Origin: DASRYH01 sp035687245
Lineage (GTDB): Bacteria > Actinomycetota > Coriobacteriia > Anaerosomatales > PHET01
DNA: 64,000 nt
Assembly: GCA_035687245.1 (NCBI GenBank)
Contig: DASRYH010000042.1
Location: 1-64,000 of the forward strand
Direction of reading: 5' to 3'
Made by a program: the position numbers and the translations under genes
The notes under the pieces: model-generated
What the model saw: only the letters and a program-made list of their open reading frames with translations
Told to the model about the DNA's origin: nothing
Database searches by the model: none
Part shown: positions 56,141 to 64,000 of the stretch, one piece after another
Layout: each line of letters starts with the position of its first letter
How positions within the stretch are numbered: the first letter of the stretch is position 1

Positions 56141-56178
56141 GGCGCCCTGCTTCGAAAGAGGCGGGGCGCCTTCTTGTT
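56141..56178 (+). terminator. Rho-independent terminator after the small secreted protein
   Basis: GGCGCCCTGC (56141-56150) pairs with GCGGGGCGCC (56161-56170) with one mismatch, 10-base loop, followed by TTCTTGTT. It lies 16 bases past the stop. Confidence 0.85.
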
Positions 56179-56224
56179 GCGGCCCCGCTCGTTTGGCTCG
56201 CTCCACGTATCATGCTTGCAGGAG

Positions 56225-57217
56225 GTGGGCGCGACGGCGACACGACTGGCACCACGCACACGCACAAGCAACGCGGCCCGGCGCCTAGCCCTTGGTGCGG
56301 TGTTCGCCGCTATGACGGCTCTCCTGTTGATTGGTTCCGGGTGCACCTACCTGCCGCCGGAGGCGCAACGCCTGTGGGCGCACGACCACCTCGCCTACCG
56401 CAACCTCGCGTACGGGTCCGCATCGGGGAGTCAGAAGCTCGACCTCTACGTGCCGCTCACGGGGACAAAGCCCTACCCGCTGATCATCTACGTGCACGGT
56501 GGTGGCTTCGTGCGCGGCGACAAGTCCCGAGAGCTGCCGCGCCTCCAGGCTGAGGCCGACGCGCGCGGCTATGCCGTCGCCTCCATCGACTACCGTCGGC
56601 TGAAGGAGGCGCGCTTCCCTGCGCAGGTGCAGGATGCCAAGGCCGCGGTCGCGTGGCTGCGGAAGAACGCCGACGGCTACGGGCTCGACTCCAAGCGTTT
56701 CGCGATCTGGGGAGTGTCGGCCGGCGGCAACATCGCCGCGCTCGTGGGGACCACGGGAGACTCGGATGTCTTCGCGCCCGCCGGTACGCAGCCCGGGCAC
56801 TACGACTCGCTCGTGCAAGCGGTCGTCGACTGGTACGGCCCGGCGGACTTCGCAAGCATCGAGCGCTATGACGAGCGCCGGCAGATGGGCGGGTCTTCGC
56901 CCCCGGTTCTCGAGGACGCCGCGGATCAGATCACTGCCCAACCCAAGCTCGATGCCGAGACGGACCCGGCCACAGAGGCCGACCAGAACGATCCGCCGAT
57001 CTTCATCGCGCACGGAAACCGGGATACCGTCGTGTCCGTTCAGCAGTCGATCGATCTCGCGGATGCCCTCAAACGCCGAATGGGCTCGACCAAGGTCGAA
57101 CTCGTGATCGTGAAGGGCGCTGGGCACCGGCAGCTACAGATCGGCACGCCCGCGATGATGACGCGCGTCTTCGACTGGCTCGACGACGAGCTGGTACGTC
57201 TGCAGCCAGCACCCTAG
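56225..57217 (+). CDS. Alpha/beta-hydrolase (esterase-like) lipoprotein
   Basis: About 330 residues from GTG 56225; an ATG at 56312 is an alternative and the true start is uncertain because AGGAGG overlaps the GTG. A basic n-region, hydrophobic stretch and lipobox LIGSGC indicate a lipoprotein. Catalytic elements of the BD-FAE/carboxylesterase family: oxyanion motif VHGGGF, nucleophile GVSAGGN, acid in HGNRDTVV and His in KGAGHRQ. It would hydrolyse esters on the outer side of the membrane. Substrate unknown. Confidence 0.85.
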   Translation: MGATATRLAPRTRTSNAARRLALGAVFAAMTALLLIGSGCTYLPPEAQRLWAHDHLAYRNLAYGSASGSQKLDLYVPLTGTKPYPLIIYVHGGGFVRGDKSRELPRLQAEADARGYAVASIDYRRLKEARFPAQVQDAKAAVAWLRKNADGYGLDSKRFAIWGVSAGGNIAALVGTTGDSDVFAPAGTQPGHYDSLVQAVVDWYGPADFASIERYDERRQMGGSSPPVLEDAADQITAQPKLDAETDPATEADQNDPPIFIAHGNRDTVVSVQQSIDLADALKRRMGSTKVELVIVKGAGHRQLQIGTPAMMTRVFDWLDDELVRLQPAP

Positions 57218-57231
57218 GCTTCTCCGGGCGG

Positions 57232-58449
57232 CTAGTCCTTCAGCTCGTTGGCGAGCTGCTCGAGGAAGAGACCCACGTCGGTGACGACGCCGATCGTCTG
57301 CCAGCTGCCGCGATCCGCGAGCTTGGTGACGACCGCCGGGTTGATGTCGACGCACACCGCCGTGACGCTCGCAGGTAGCATGTTGCCGGTCGCGATCGAG
57401 TGCAGCATCGTCGAGAACATCAGGCAGGCGCCAGCGTCTTGGCAGTACGCGCGCATCTCGCGCTGGGCGACCATCGTGTCGGTGATGACGTCGGGCAGCG
57501 GCCCGTCGTCGCGGATCGAGCCCGCGAGCACGAACGGCGTCTCGGTCTTCACCAGCGTGTACATCAGGCCGCTCGTGAGGATTCCGCGGTCTACCGCCGC
57601 CGCGATCGAGCCAGCGCCGCGCACCGCGTTGATTGCGCGCAGGTGGTGCTGGTGGCCGCTGGGGGTGGGGACGCCGGTTTCGAGCGAGACGCCGAGCGAG
57701 GTGCCGAACATCGCGCTCTCGATGTCGTGCACCGCCACAGCATTGCCTCCGAAGAGCACGTTCACGTAGCCCATCTCGAAGAGCGCCGCCAGATGCTCGG
57801 ATGCGCCTGTGTGGATGACAGCAGGTCCGACCACTGCGATGGAGCGCTTGCCCTCATCGCGAGCCTGCCGAAGAATCCGTGCGACGTCGGCCACTACCTG
57901 GGCCTTCGGCTTCTCGCTGGAGACGGCGCTCGACATGAACTCAAACTCCTGGCTGGAGCGCGGACGTTCTTGCGGGTGGACACGGATGCCGTCGTGGCCG
58001 ATGACATAGAGGTCGCCCGCAGTCACGTCGGCCATGGGGATCGCTTCGGCCGTGCACGCGGTGGGATCGACGCGCACGCCGAGGTCCATCTCAGGGTTGG
58101 CCACGTGCACCCAGCCCCCGCTCACGCGCACGTCGGTCTCGAGGTTGGTGGTTGAGTAGAAGCCGTCGGGAAGCACCCCGTTGCAGGGTGCGGGGGAGAG
58201 CTTGGCGTCCGAAGGGTCGCACGCCACCGCACCCAGCTCCTGGATCGCGCCCAGAATGGCGCCGAGCTCGGTGGTTCCGGCGGCGCGGACGCGCAGCACG
58301 GCGACGGAGACATCTTCGTTCGTACGGCCGACTTCGAAGGAGAGCGTCTCGAACTCGCCCCCGAGGGCGATGACGGCGTCCATCACGCGCGACATGATCT
58401 CGGAGTCGATCAGGTGACCTTCGATACGTACGTCTTCGAACGCGCTCAT
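57232..58449 (-). CDS. LOR/SDH-domain protein, archaeal-type ornithine cyclodeaminase family
   Basis: 405 residues. An N-terminal LOR/SDH domain (EDVRIEGHLIDSEIMSRV, NPEMDLGVRVD, PMADVTAGDLYVIGHDGIR) joined to a Rossmann-like domain (AVVGPAVIHTGASEHLAAL, NVLFGGNAVAVHDIESAMFG, CVDINPAVVTKLADRG) matches the TIGR00300/ArgZ-AgrE C-terminal type, members of which convert ornithine to proline with NAD+ in methanogens and cyanobacteria. No arginine genes flank it. Divergent from the P-type ATPase gene. Confidence 0.85.
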   Translation of the reverse strand: MSAFEDVRIEGHLIDSEIMSRVMDAVIALGGEFETLSFEVGRTNEDVSVAVLRVRAAGTTELGAILGAIQELGAVACDPSDAKLSPAPCNGVLPDGFYSTTNLETDVRVSGGWVHVANPEMDLGVRVDPTACTAEAIPMADVTAGDLYVIGHDGIRVHPQERPRSSQEFEFMSSAVSSEKPKAQVVADVARILRQARDEGKRSIAVVGPAVIHTGASEHLAALFEMGYVNVLFGGNAVAVHDIESAMFGTSLGVSLETGVPTPSGHQHHLRAINAVRGAGSIAAAVDRGILTSGLMYTLVKTETPFVLAGSIRDDGPLPDVITDTMVAQREMRAYCQDAGACLMFSTMLHSIATGNMLPASVTAVCVDINPAVVTKLADRGSWQTIGVVTDVGLFLEQLANELKD

Positions 58450-58492
58450 CGCTCATCCATTCGATTGCTCGGCGGGGGCTCAGCGCATTTTC

Positions 58493-58507
58493 GCACAACG
58501 ATTGTGC
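58493..58507. promoter_or_regulatory. Operator-like dyad between divergent genes
   Basis: GCACAA-CGA-TTGTGC, a perfect 6-bp inverted repeat with a 3-base spacer. It lies in the 324-base gene-free stretch 58450-58773 between the ornithine cyclodeaminase-like gene and the P-type ATPase gene, 44 bases from the first start codon. Confidence 0.45.
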
Positions 58508-58706
58508 ATGAACAGCGCCGAAGGCTGTATTTGCTCGCGCACGCGTCCTCGCGTGCGCGGGAATCCTACTGCATAGAGCCGGAGGGTTCCGTATCAACCG
58601 ACGGGCTGCGAGCCAGCGAGGAATCGTGCAGTTCGGCCCAGTCGCCACGGGGATTCTTCACAGCTTCTTTATAAAGACGCCCCCCTCGTTCACGCCGCCG
58701 TTACTG

Positions 58707-58753
58707 GCGGGAGCGGATACTCGCGTTTCGTTGCTCCCGCGCTGGCCGGGAGC
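58707..58753 (+). promoter_or_regulatory. Mutually exclusive hairpins in the P-type ATPase leader
   Basis: Three arms: GCGGGAGC (58707-58714), GCTCCCGC (58733-58740) and CGGGAGC (58747-58753). The middle arm can pair with either neighbour but not both. The last arm ends just before the ribosome site at 58757-58765. The rest of the 324-base gap holds the dyad above and a TATAAA at 58670; I see no gene in it. Confidence 0.4.
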
Positions 58754-58773
58754 GTGAAGGGAGGCAGTGAGGT

Positions 58774-61605
58774 ATGCCGCAGGAGGCTCTCACACACATC
58801 GAGCCGCTCGACTTGTGCGCCGCTACCGGAGACGAGGTCTTCGGCATTCTCCAGACGTCGCGCAAGGGGCTGTCATCAGCCGAAGCGGCTGAGCGGCTTG
58901 AGACGATCGGTCCGAACGTTCTGACCGCGAAGAAGCCCATTCCGATGTGGAAGCGGTTCGGTGCGCACCTGGTCAACGTGTTCGCATTGCTCCTCTGGGT
59001 AGCGTCGGTTCTCGCCTTCGCATCGGACCAGACCGCGCTCGGAGTGGCGATCATCGTCGTCATCCTCATCAATGCGATCTTCGCCTTCGTTCAGGAGTTC
59101 CGCGCCGAGAAGGCGATCGAGGCGCTTCGAAGTCTGCTACCGCCTATGGCACGTGTACTGCGCGACGGCCAGATTCACGAGGTCGAGGCCGAGCAGCTCG
59201 TGCCGGGCGACGTGATCTACGTAGAAGAAGGCGACCTCATTTCGGCGGACTCTCGCCTCGTCTACTCCGCAGATCTTCGCGTGGACAACTCGGCGCTCAC
59301 CGGTGAGGTGGATCCCGTCCTGCGTCGGGCCGACAGCACCTGCTCGACACCCCCTTCGATCACCGACGTCGAGAGCTTCATCTTCATGGGGAGCACCGCC
59401 GTGCTGGGAACCGGGCGAGCGATCGTCTACGCCACCGGGATGCGCACCGAGTTCGGCAAGATCGCCGGGCTCACACAGAGCGTTGAGGAGCGCCTCTCCC
59501 CCCTACAGCGCAACATCAGCCGCCTCTCGAAGCTCATCTCGCTCATCGCGATCGGCCTCGGCCTCGTCTTCTTCATCCTCGGACGAATCTTCGTCGGGAT
59601 GGAGATGCTCGCAGCCGTGGTGTTCGCCATCGGAATCATCGTCGCTAACGTCCCCGAGGGCCTGTTGCCCACGCTCACGATGGCGCTCTCAGTCTCCGCG
59701 CAGCGCATGGCAAAGCGCCACGTGCTCGTGAAGAAGCTCTCGAGCGTCGAGACACTCGGCTCAACCACCGTCATCTGTACGGACAAGACGGGCACGCTCA
59801 CGGCCAACCAGATGACTGTGCGCGAGATATGGCTGCCGGGCGTGACCGTCGACGTGAGCGGTATCGGCTACGAGCCGATAGGCGAGTTCACTGCCGAAGG
59901 AAAGCCATTCGAAGCCGATGTGCAGCGCCGTCTCGAAGAGTGCTTGGCCGCCGCCGCCCTCTGCAATAACTCGCGGCTCCGGAGGCCCGCCGAGCCCGAT
60001 GCGGCGTGGTCGATCATCGGCGATCCGACTGAGGCTGCCATGCTTGTGGCGGCCGTAAAGGGCGGCTTCGACATCGACGTGCTCAATGAACGTTGTGCGC
60101 GTCGCTACGAGCACCCCTTCGACTCCACCCGCAAGCGAATGACAGTGGTCTGCACCGAGGACGGTGGGCGCACCGCCTATGTGAAGGGTGCACCCCGCGA
60201 GACGATCGAGCTGTGCACGCACATTCGGGTGGCCGACGGCGTCGTTCCCATGACTGATGCGTTGCGCGACGAGGCACTCGCGGCCAACGACCGGTTGGCC
60301 GGCGCAGCGCTACGTGTCATCGCCGTGTGCTCTCGTACGGTGTCGGCCAACGAAGACCCGGCCGACTCGACCGCCATGGAACAGAAGCTCACTCTGCTCG
60401 GCCTCGAGGGCATGATGGACCCGCCGCGGCCCGAGGTCACCGACGCGGTTGGCGAATGTCGGACCGCGGGCATCAAGGTCGTCATGATCACCGGCGACTA
60501 TGGCCTTACCGCCGAGGCCATCGCGCGCAAGATCGGCATCTTGACGCAGCCCGGCGCGCGCATCGTCACCGGCCGTGAACTCGAAGAGATGGACGAGGCG
60601 GCACTGCGCGAGGCGCTTGGCGCCGAGGTCGTGTTCGCGAGAGTGGTGCCCGAGCATAAGATGCGCATCGCACAGACTCTTCAGGGTATGGGCGAGATCG
60701 TTGCGATGACGGGCGACGGCGTCAACGATGCGCCCGCGCTCAAGGCCGCCGACATCGGCATCGCGATGGGCAAGGCCGGCACCGACGTGGCCCGCGAAGC
60801 CGCAGACATGATTCTCACCGATGACAACTTCGCGAGCATCGTTCATGCGGTTGAAGAAGGTCGTGCGATCTTCGACAACATCCGCCGATTCCTTACCTAC
60901 TTCCAGACCTCCAACGTGGCCGAGATGTTCCCCTTCTTGGCGATGATCTTCCTCAAGATCCCGCTGCCGCTCACCTTGCTGCAGATCCTCACGATCGACC
61001 TGCTCACAGACCAGGTCCCAGCGCTTGCGCTCGGTCTCGAGCACCCGGAACCCGGGGTTATGCAGCGCCCGCCGAAGAACCCCAAGGAGCCAATCCTGAC
61101 GCTCGGCATGATATTCAAGGCCTACGTCTTCCTCGGGCCGCTGGCGGCAGGCATCGGGTTGATAGGCTTCTTCTACCGCTATATGGAGGCCGGCTGGCAC
61201 TTCGGTGACTGGAGTGCGATGGCACAGCTCGGGCAGATGCCGTCGGGTGCTGCTCCGGCGACTGGAATCTACATGGCCGCGACGACGATGACGCTCCTGG
61301 GTATCGTCATGGCGCAGGTCGGTAACGGATTCGCGATGCGCACGCACCGCCAGTCGATTGTGAAGGTGGGATTCTTCACCAACAAGCTACGCTGGTGGGG
61401 CCTGGGTTCAGAACTGCTTGGCATCGCGGCGCTGATGTACGTTCCGGTACTGCAGAAGGTCTTCAGCACGGCGCCGCTGACAGGACGAGAATGGCTGATC
61501 ATGGCGGCTTTCGCACCGGTGTTGCTGATTGCTGACGAAATTCGGAAGTTCGTGTTGCGAGCGACGACTCGCGACATGGACAGGAAGGCGGGTGATCGGC
61601 CGTGA
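58774..61605 (+). CDS. P-type cation ATPase, Na,K-ATPase-like (P2)
   Basis: 943 residues. P-type hallmarks: TGE in the actuator domain (ALTGEVDPV), phosphorylation motif DKTGT with Asp337, KGAPRETIELC in the nucleotide domain and TGDGVNDAP (646-654). The membrane signature VANVPEGLLPT (PEGLL at 294-298) follows the Na,K/H,K-ATPase pattern rather than the usual SERCA-type PEGLP. Ten transmembrane segments with a cation-transporter C-terminal domain. Its stop overlaps the first of two TrkA genes (GTGA), so it is the head of a cation-homeostasis operon. Substrate Na+, K+ or Ca2+ is not proven. Confidence 0.92.
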   Translation: MPQEALTHIEPLDLCAATGDEVFGILQTSRKGLSSAEAAERLETIGPNVLTAKKPIPMWKRFGAHLVNVFALLLWVASVLAFASDQTALGVAIIVVILINAIFAFVQEFRAEKAIEALRSLLPPMARVLRDGQIHEVEAEQLVPGDVIYVEEGDLISADSRLVYSADLRVDNSALTGEVDPVLRRADSTCSTPPSITDVESFIFMGSTAVLGTGRAIVYATGMRTEFGKIAGLTQSVEERLSPLQRNISRLSKLISLIAIGLGLVFFILGRIFVGMEMLAAVVFAIGIIVANVPEGLLPTLTMALSVSAQRMAKRHVLVKKLSSVETLGSTTVICTDKTGTLTANQMTVREIWLPGVTVDVSGIGYEPIGEFTAEGKPFEADVQRRLEECLAAAALCNNSRLRRPAEPDAAWSIIGDPTEAAMLVAAVKGGFDIDVLNERCARRYEHPFDSTRKRMTVVCTEDGGRTAYVKGAPRETIELCTHIRVADGVVPMTDALRDEALAANDRLAGAALRVIAVCSRTVSANEDPADSTAMEQKLTLLGLEGMMDPPRPEVTDAVGECRTAGIKVVMITGDYGLTAEAIARKIGILTQPGARIVTGRELEEMDEAALREALGAEVVFARVVPEHKMRIAQTLQGMGEIVAMTGDGVNDAPALKAADIGIAMGKAGTDVAREAADMILTDDNFASIVHAVEEGRAIFDNIRRFLTYFQTSNVAEMFPFLAMIFLKIPLPLTLLQILTIDLLTDQVPALALGLEHPEPGVMQRPPKNPKEPILTLGMIFKAYVFLGPLAAGIGLIGFFYRYMEAGWHFGDWSAMAQLGQMPSGAAPATGIYMAATTMTLLGIVMAQVGNGFAMRTHRQSIVKVGFFTNKLRWWGLGSELLGIAALMYVPVLQKVFSTAPLTGREWLIMAAFAPVLLIADEIRKFVLRATTRDMDRKAGDRP

Positions 61606-62270
61606 AGAACCGGCTCCACGTCGTGATCGGCGGCTACGGCCGAGTGGGTCGCTATCTGGCCCACATGCTCGAGTACGAAGGCCACACCGTCTCTGTCATC
61701 GACCACGACCCGCTCGCATTTGACGAGGACGAGTCGGACTCGGTCATCGGCACGAGGCACATCGGGCCGGTCTTCGACCGTGAGGTGCTCGAGGCAGCAG
61801 GTATACGTGAGGCCGACTGCTTCGCCGCTGTGACCTCCGGCGACAACAGCAACATCGTCGCCGCGCGCACCGCCAAAGAGCACTACCGCGTGCCACGAGT
61901 CATCGCGCGCATCTACGATCCGCGCCGTGCCGAGATATACCGAGGCCTGGGCATCGCCACAATCGCGTCGGTGACGTGGACAGGGACGCGACTTCTCGAC
62001 ATGGTCACTCACCCTGATCTTCATAGCGAATACGAGTTCGGCAACGGCGAGATGAAGATGCTTGCCGTCGAGCTTCCGGCGGGAATGGAAGGCCGTGGCT
62101 CGGCCGACGTCGATATCCCCGGCGAGGTCCTGCTCACGTCCGTGGTGCGCGAGGGCCAAGCGATTCTGCCTTTCGACGGGCTCACTTTCGAGAAGAACGA
62201 CGTCCTGTACATCAGCACGCTTGCCGAGAGCACGACCAAGGTCGAGCGTATCCTCGGGCTTAGTGAGTAG
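61602..62270 (+). CDS. trkA: TrkA-family NAD-binding potassium regulator (first)
   Basis: 222 residues, GTG start overlapping the ATPase stop. A TrkA-N Rossmann domain (VVIGGYGRVGRYLAHMLE, then VIDHDP with the acidic end of strand beta2) and a TrkA-C domain (about 135-220, with GEVLLTSVVREGQAILP). TrkA/KtrA-type proteins gate K+ channels on the cytosolic face in response to nucleotides. No TrkH/KtrB pore gene is in the window. Followed after 9 bases by the second copy. Confidence 0.92.
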   Translation: MKNRLHVVIGGYGRVGRYLAHMLEYEGHTVSVIDHDPLAFDEDESDSVIGTRHIGPVFDREVLEAAGIREADCFAAVTSGDNSNIVAARTAKEHYRVPRVIARIYDPRRAEIYRGLGIATIASVTWTGTRLLDMVTHPDLHSEYEFGNGEMKMLAVELPAGMEGRGSADVDIPGEVLLTSVVREGQAILPFDGLTFEKNDVLYISTLAESTTKVERILGLSE

Positions 62271-62279
62271 GTGGCGGCC

Positions 62280-62945
62280 ATGAACGTACTGATTGTGGGA
62301 GCAGGCAAGACAGGATCGTTCCTCGCGGAGAAGCTGCGCGACAAGCACGACGTGACGATGGTCGAGACGCGTCCCGACCGTGCCGAGTACATTCGCGTGC
62401 GCATGCCTGACGTTCGCGTCGTCCGCGGCGATGGCTGTGAGCCGAGCGTGTTGGACAAGGCCGGAGTGGCTACATGCGACATAGTTGCCGCGCTCACGGG
62501 GGATGACGAGGACAATCTCGTCGTCTCGTTCCTGTCCAAGACGACGCACCGCGTCCCGCTCGTCTTCGCCCGCACGAACCATCCTTCGAACGAATGGATG
62601 TTCACGAAGGTCTGGGGAGTCGACTTCGCAGTCTCGGCATCTTCGATGATCTACTCGCTCGTAGAGAAGGAGATGGGCGTCGGCGTACTCATCACCCTCA
62701 TGGGTCTGCAGGGCAAAGACGCCGTAATCGATGAGATCACCATCACTTCTGGCATGACTGCCGTAGACAAGACGATCAGCGAGCTCACCCTACCGAGGCA
62801 GACGAGCCTTATGGCTATCGTCTCAGGGGGTGAAGTCGTCGCGCCGAAGGGAGACACTGTGCTCAAGGTCGGCGACGACGTGCTGATTCTCTCGCGCAAG
62901 AGCGAGGAGGACGCGGTACGACGTGCATTCGGCGTCGTCGACTGA
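62280..62945 (+). CDS. trkA: TrkA-family NAD-binding potassium regulator (second)
   Basis: 221 residues; ATG 62280 with GTAGGTGG 5 bases upstream. TrkA-N motif VLIVGAGKTGSFLAEKL and VETRPDRAE, then a TrkA-C domain (ISELTLPRQTSLMAIVSGGEVVAPKGD). It differs from the first copy in the glycine motif and is not a recent duplicate. A CeoB/CeoC-like pair of single-repeat proteins, as in some actinobacteria, probably forms a hetero-oligomer that gates a K+ channel encoded elsewhere. Confidence 0.92.
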   Translation: MNVLIVGAGKTGSFLAEKLRDKHDVTMVETRPDRAEYIRVRMPDVRVVRGDGCEPSVLDKAGVATCDIVAALTGDDEDNLVVSFLSKTTHRVPLVFARTNHPSNEWMFTKVWGVDFAVSASSMIYSLVEKEMGVGVLITLMGLQGKDAVIDEITITSGMTAVDKTISELTLPRQTSLMAIVSGGEVVAPKGDTVLKVGDDVLILSRKSEEDAVRRAFGVVD

Positions 62946-62971
62946 TCCCCCCGCGACGGACGTGAGACACA

Positions 62972-64000
62972 TTGAGCGGCCGAGGTGACGACATAGGCAC
63001 CAATCTGCGAGACGCTGCACGCGCCGGCAGCGGCTACCCGCTGGCAGTCGTTGTGGTGCTGGGTGCGGCGGTGGCCCTGCTGCCACTGCGCCCATTTCTT
63101 GAGGCACCGACGCTCATGTTGGCGTTCGTGCCCGTGATTATCGTGCTAGCTCGCTTTTTCGGCATCGGTGTCTCCGCGCTCGCTTCGGTGCTGGCCTTCT
63201 TCGCCATCGACTTCCTGTACTTGCAGCCCTACTACCGGCTCGCCGTCGGTTCGTTCCCGGAGTGGTTGGGACTGTTGGCCTTCCTCGCGGTCGCACTGGT
63301 GTCGGGCCAGCAGACGGCACTTCTGCGCGAGCGCGAGCGAACTGCTGAGCGCCGACGCGCCGAACTTGCTCTGCTCAACGCACTCACTGAGCGGATTGCT
63401 TCAGCGGGTTCGGCGACCGAGATCGCTGAGTTCGTCGTGGCCCGCGCTCAGAGCGTCTTGGGGGCCACTCGTGCAGCGGTCTACGTTCCTGGCGAAGGCT
63501 CGGAATTCCCCCTCCGTCTGGCGAACTCGGGCTCCACCAGCCTGTCGGCTGGTGAGATCGCGGCTGCCGCGTGGGTGATCAAGCATGGTCTCGCGTTGAG
63601 CCCTGGTGGGAGCGACGGGGCGTCGGGCGCGACACCCTCTCCGGCCACCGAAGCCGTGGGGGCCTACATCCCACTAGCCACGGCTGATGGCGTCGAGGGC
63701 GTGCTCCATATCGTTGTACCGGACTTCGAGGCGCAGGCAGACCGGATCAGCCCACTGCTCGGCGCGATGGCCAACCTCGTTGCCGCCTCCTTCCAACGCC
63801 AGCGCCTAGAAGAGAGCGCAGCGCGAGCGGAGGCGCTTCGTGAGGCCGATCGTCTCAAGACGACGCTCGTGTCTTCGGTGTCGCACGAACTGAAGACTCC
63901 ACTGGCTGCGGCCAACGCGCGCATAACCGGGCTACTTGAAGAGCCGACCATCGAGCCGGAGCGCCTGCATGCCGAGCTTGCGGACGTCTCACGCGACCTC
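62972..64000 (+). CDS. KdpD-like membrane sensor histidine kinase (partial, runs off the window)
   Basis: 343 codons open to the last base, from TTG 62972, 26 bases after the second trkA. Three to four transmembrane segments of DUF4118 type (about residues 20-115) lack the KdpD N-terminal Kdp/Usp domains. A GAF-like domain (about 140-285) and HisKA with SHELKTPLAAA (His305) follow; the ATPase domain lies beyond the window. Position in the ATPase-trkA-trkA operon suggests control of cation transport, by analogy with KdpD and K+ limitation. A response regulator may follow outside. Confidence 0.85.
   Translation, partial: MSGRGDDIGTNLRDAARAGSGYPLAVVVVLGAAVALLPLRPFLEAPTLMLAFVPVIIVLARFFGIGVSALASVLAFFAIDFLYLQPYYRLAVGSFPEWLGLLAFLAVALVSGQQTALLRERERTAERRRAELALLNALTERIASAGSATEIAEFVVARAQSVLGATRAAVYVPGEGSEFPLRLANSGSTSLSAGEIAAAAWVIKHGLALSPGGSDGASGATPSPATEAVGAYIPLATADGVEGVLHIVVPDFEAQADRISPLLGAMANLVAASFQRQRLEESAARAEALREADRLKTTLVSSVSHELKTPLAAANARITGLLEEPTIEPERLHAELADVSRDL

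Overview
The window is high-GC bacterial chromosome with dense genes on both strands, many GTG and TTG starts, strong GAGG-type ribosome sites, and no insertion sequence, phage or CRISPR array that I can see. Multihaem c-type cytochromes, LytS/KdpD-like kinases, a SulP permease, an ADP-forming acyl-CoA synthetase fused to GNAT, a complete hut set and an archaeal-type ornithine cyclodeaminase suggest an actinobacterial lineage of the Coriobacteriia type (OPB41/Anaerosomatales-like). That placement is inference from gene content only.

Layout. 0-11.4 kb: small membrane proteins, a LytS-type kinase, two tRNA-Ser genes (GGA and CGA anticodons) each with its own promoter and terminator, a CDF metal transporter, a VF530 protein, an intact diguanylate cyclase and a degenerate GGDEF/HD-GYP protein. 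11.5-21.5 kb: a cytochrome island. It holds a giant exported protein with 21 YCF48/BNR-like repeats, fibronectin/Ig-like modules and ten CXXCH haem sites; a coupled secreted hexahaem cytochrome; and, convergent to them, a ferric-reductase-like flavoprotein, a membrane-anchored hexahaem cytochrome and a secreted beta-sandwich protein. 21.7-34.3 kb: MsrA, a CPA2 antiporter, an acyl-CoA synthetase/GNAT divergent from an AcuC-like deacetylase, SulP and MHS transporters, and an M13 peptidase. 34.4-43 kb: a coupled radical-SAM pair, a duplicated multi-TM protein, and a response regulator/HD-GYP protein coupled to a 5-PAS histidine kinase. 43-53 kb: BenE-like symporter, HIBADH-family reductase, multicopper oxidase, and hutHUI divergent from hutG. 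53-58.4 kb: polysaccharide deacetylase, DegV, a tiny secreted peptide, an esterase lipoprotein and an ornithine cyclodeaminase. 58.7-64 kb: a Na,K-ATPase-like P-type ATPase, two TrkA proteins and a KdpD-like kinase cut by the window end.

Functional reading. The cytochrome island looks like a route for electrons from a flavoprotein in the membrane through an anchored hexahaem protein to secreted hexa- and decahaem carriers, the last displayed on propeller and FN3 scaffolds (inference). The right-hand operon looks like a cation (K+/Na+) homeostasis unit. Three c-di-GMP-type proteins, two intact and one degenerate in both catalytic sites, point to c-di-GMP signalling. The hut genes convert histidine to glutamate. 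The most unusual object is the 1.9-kilo-residue propeller/FN3/decahaem fusion.
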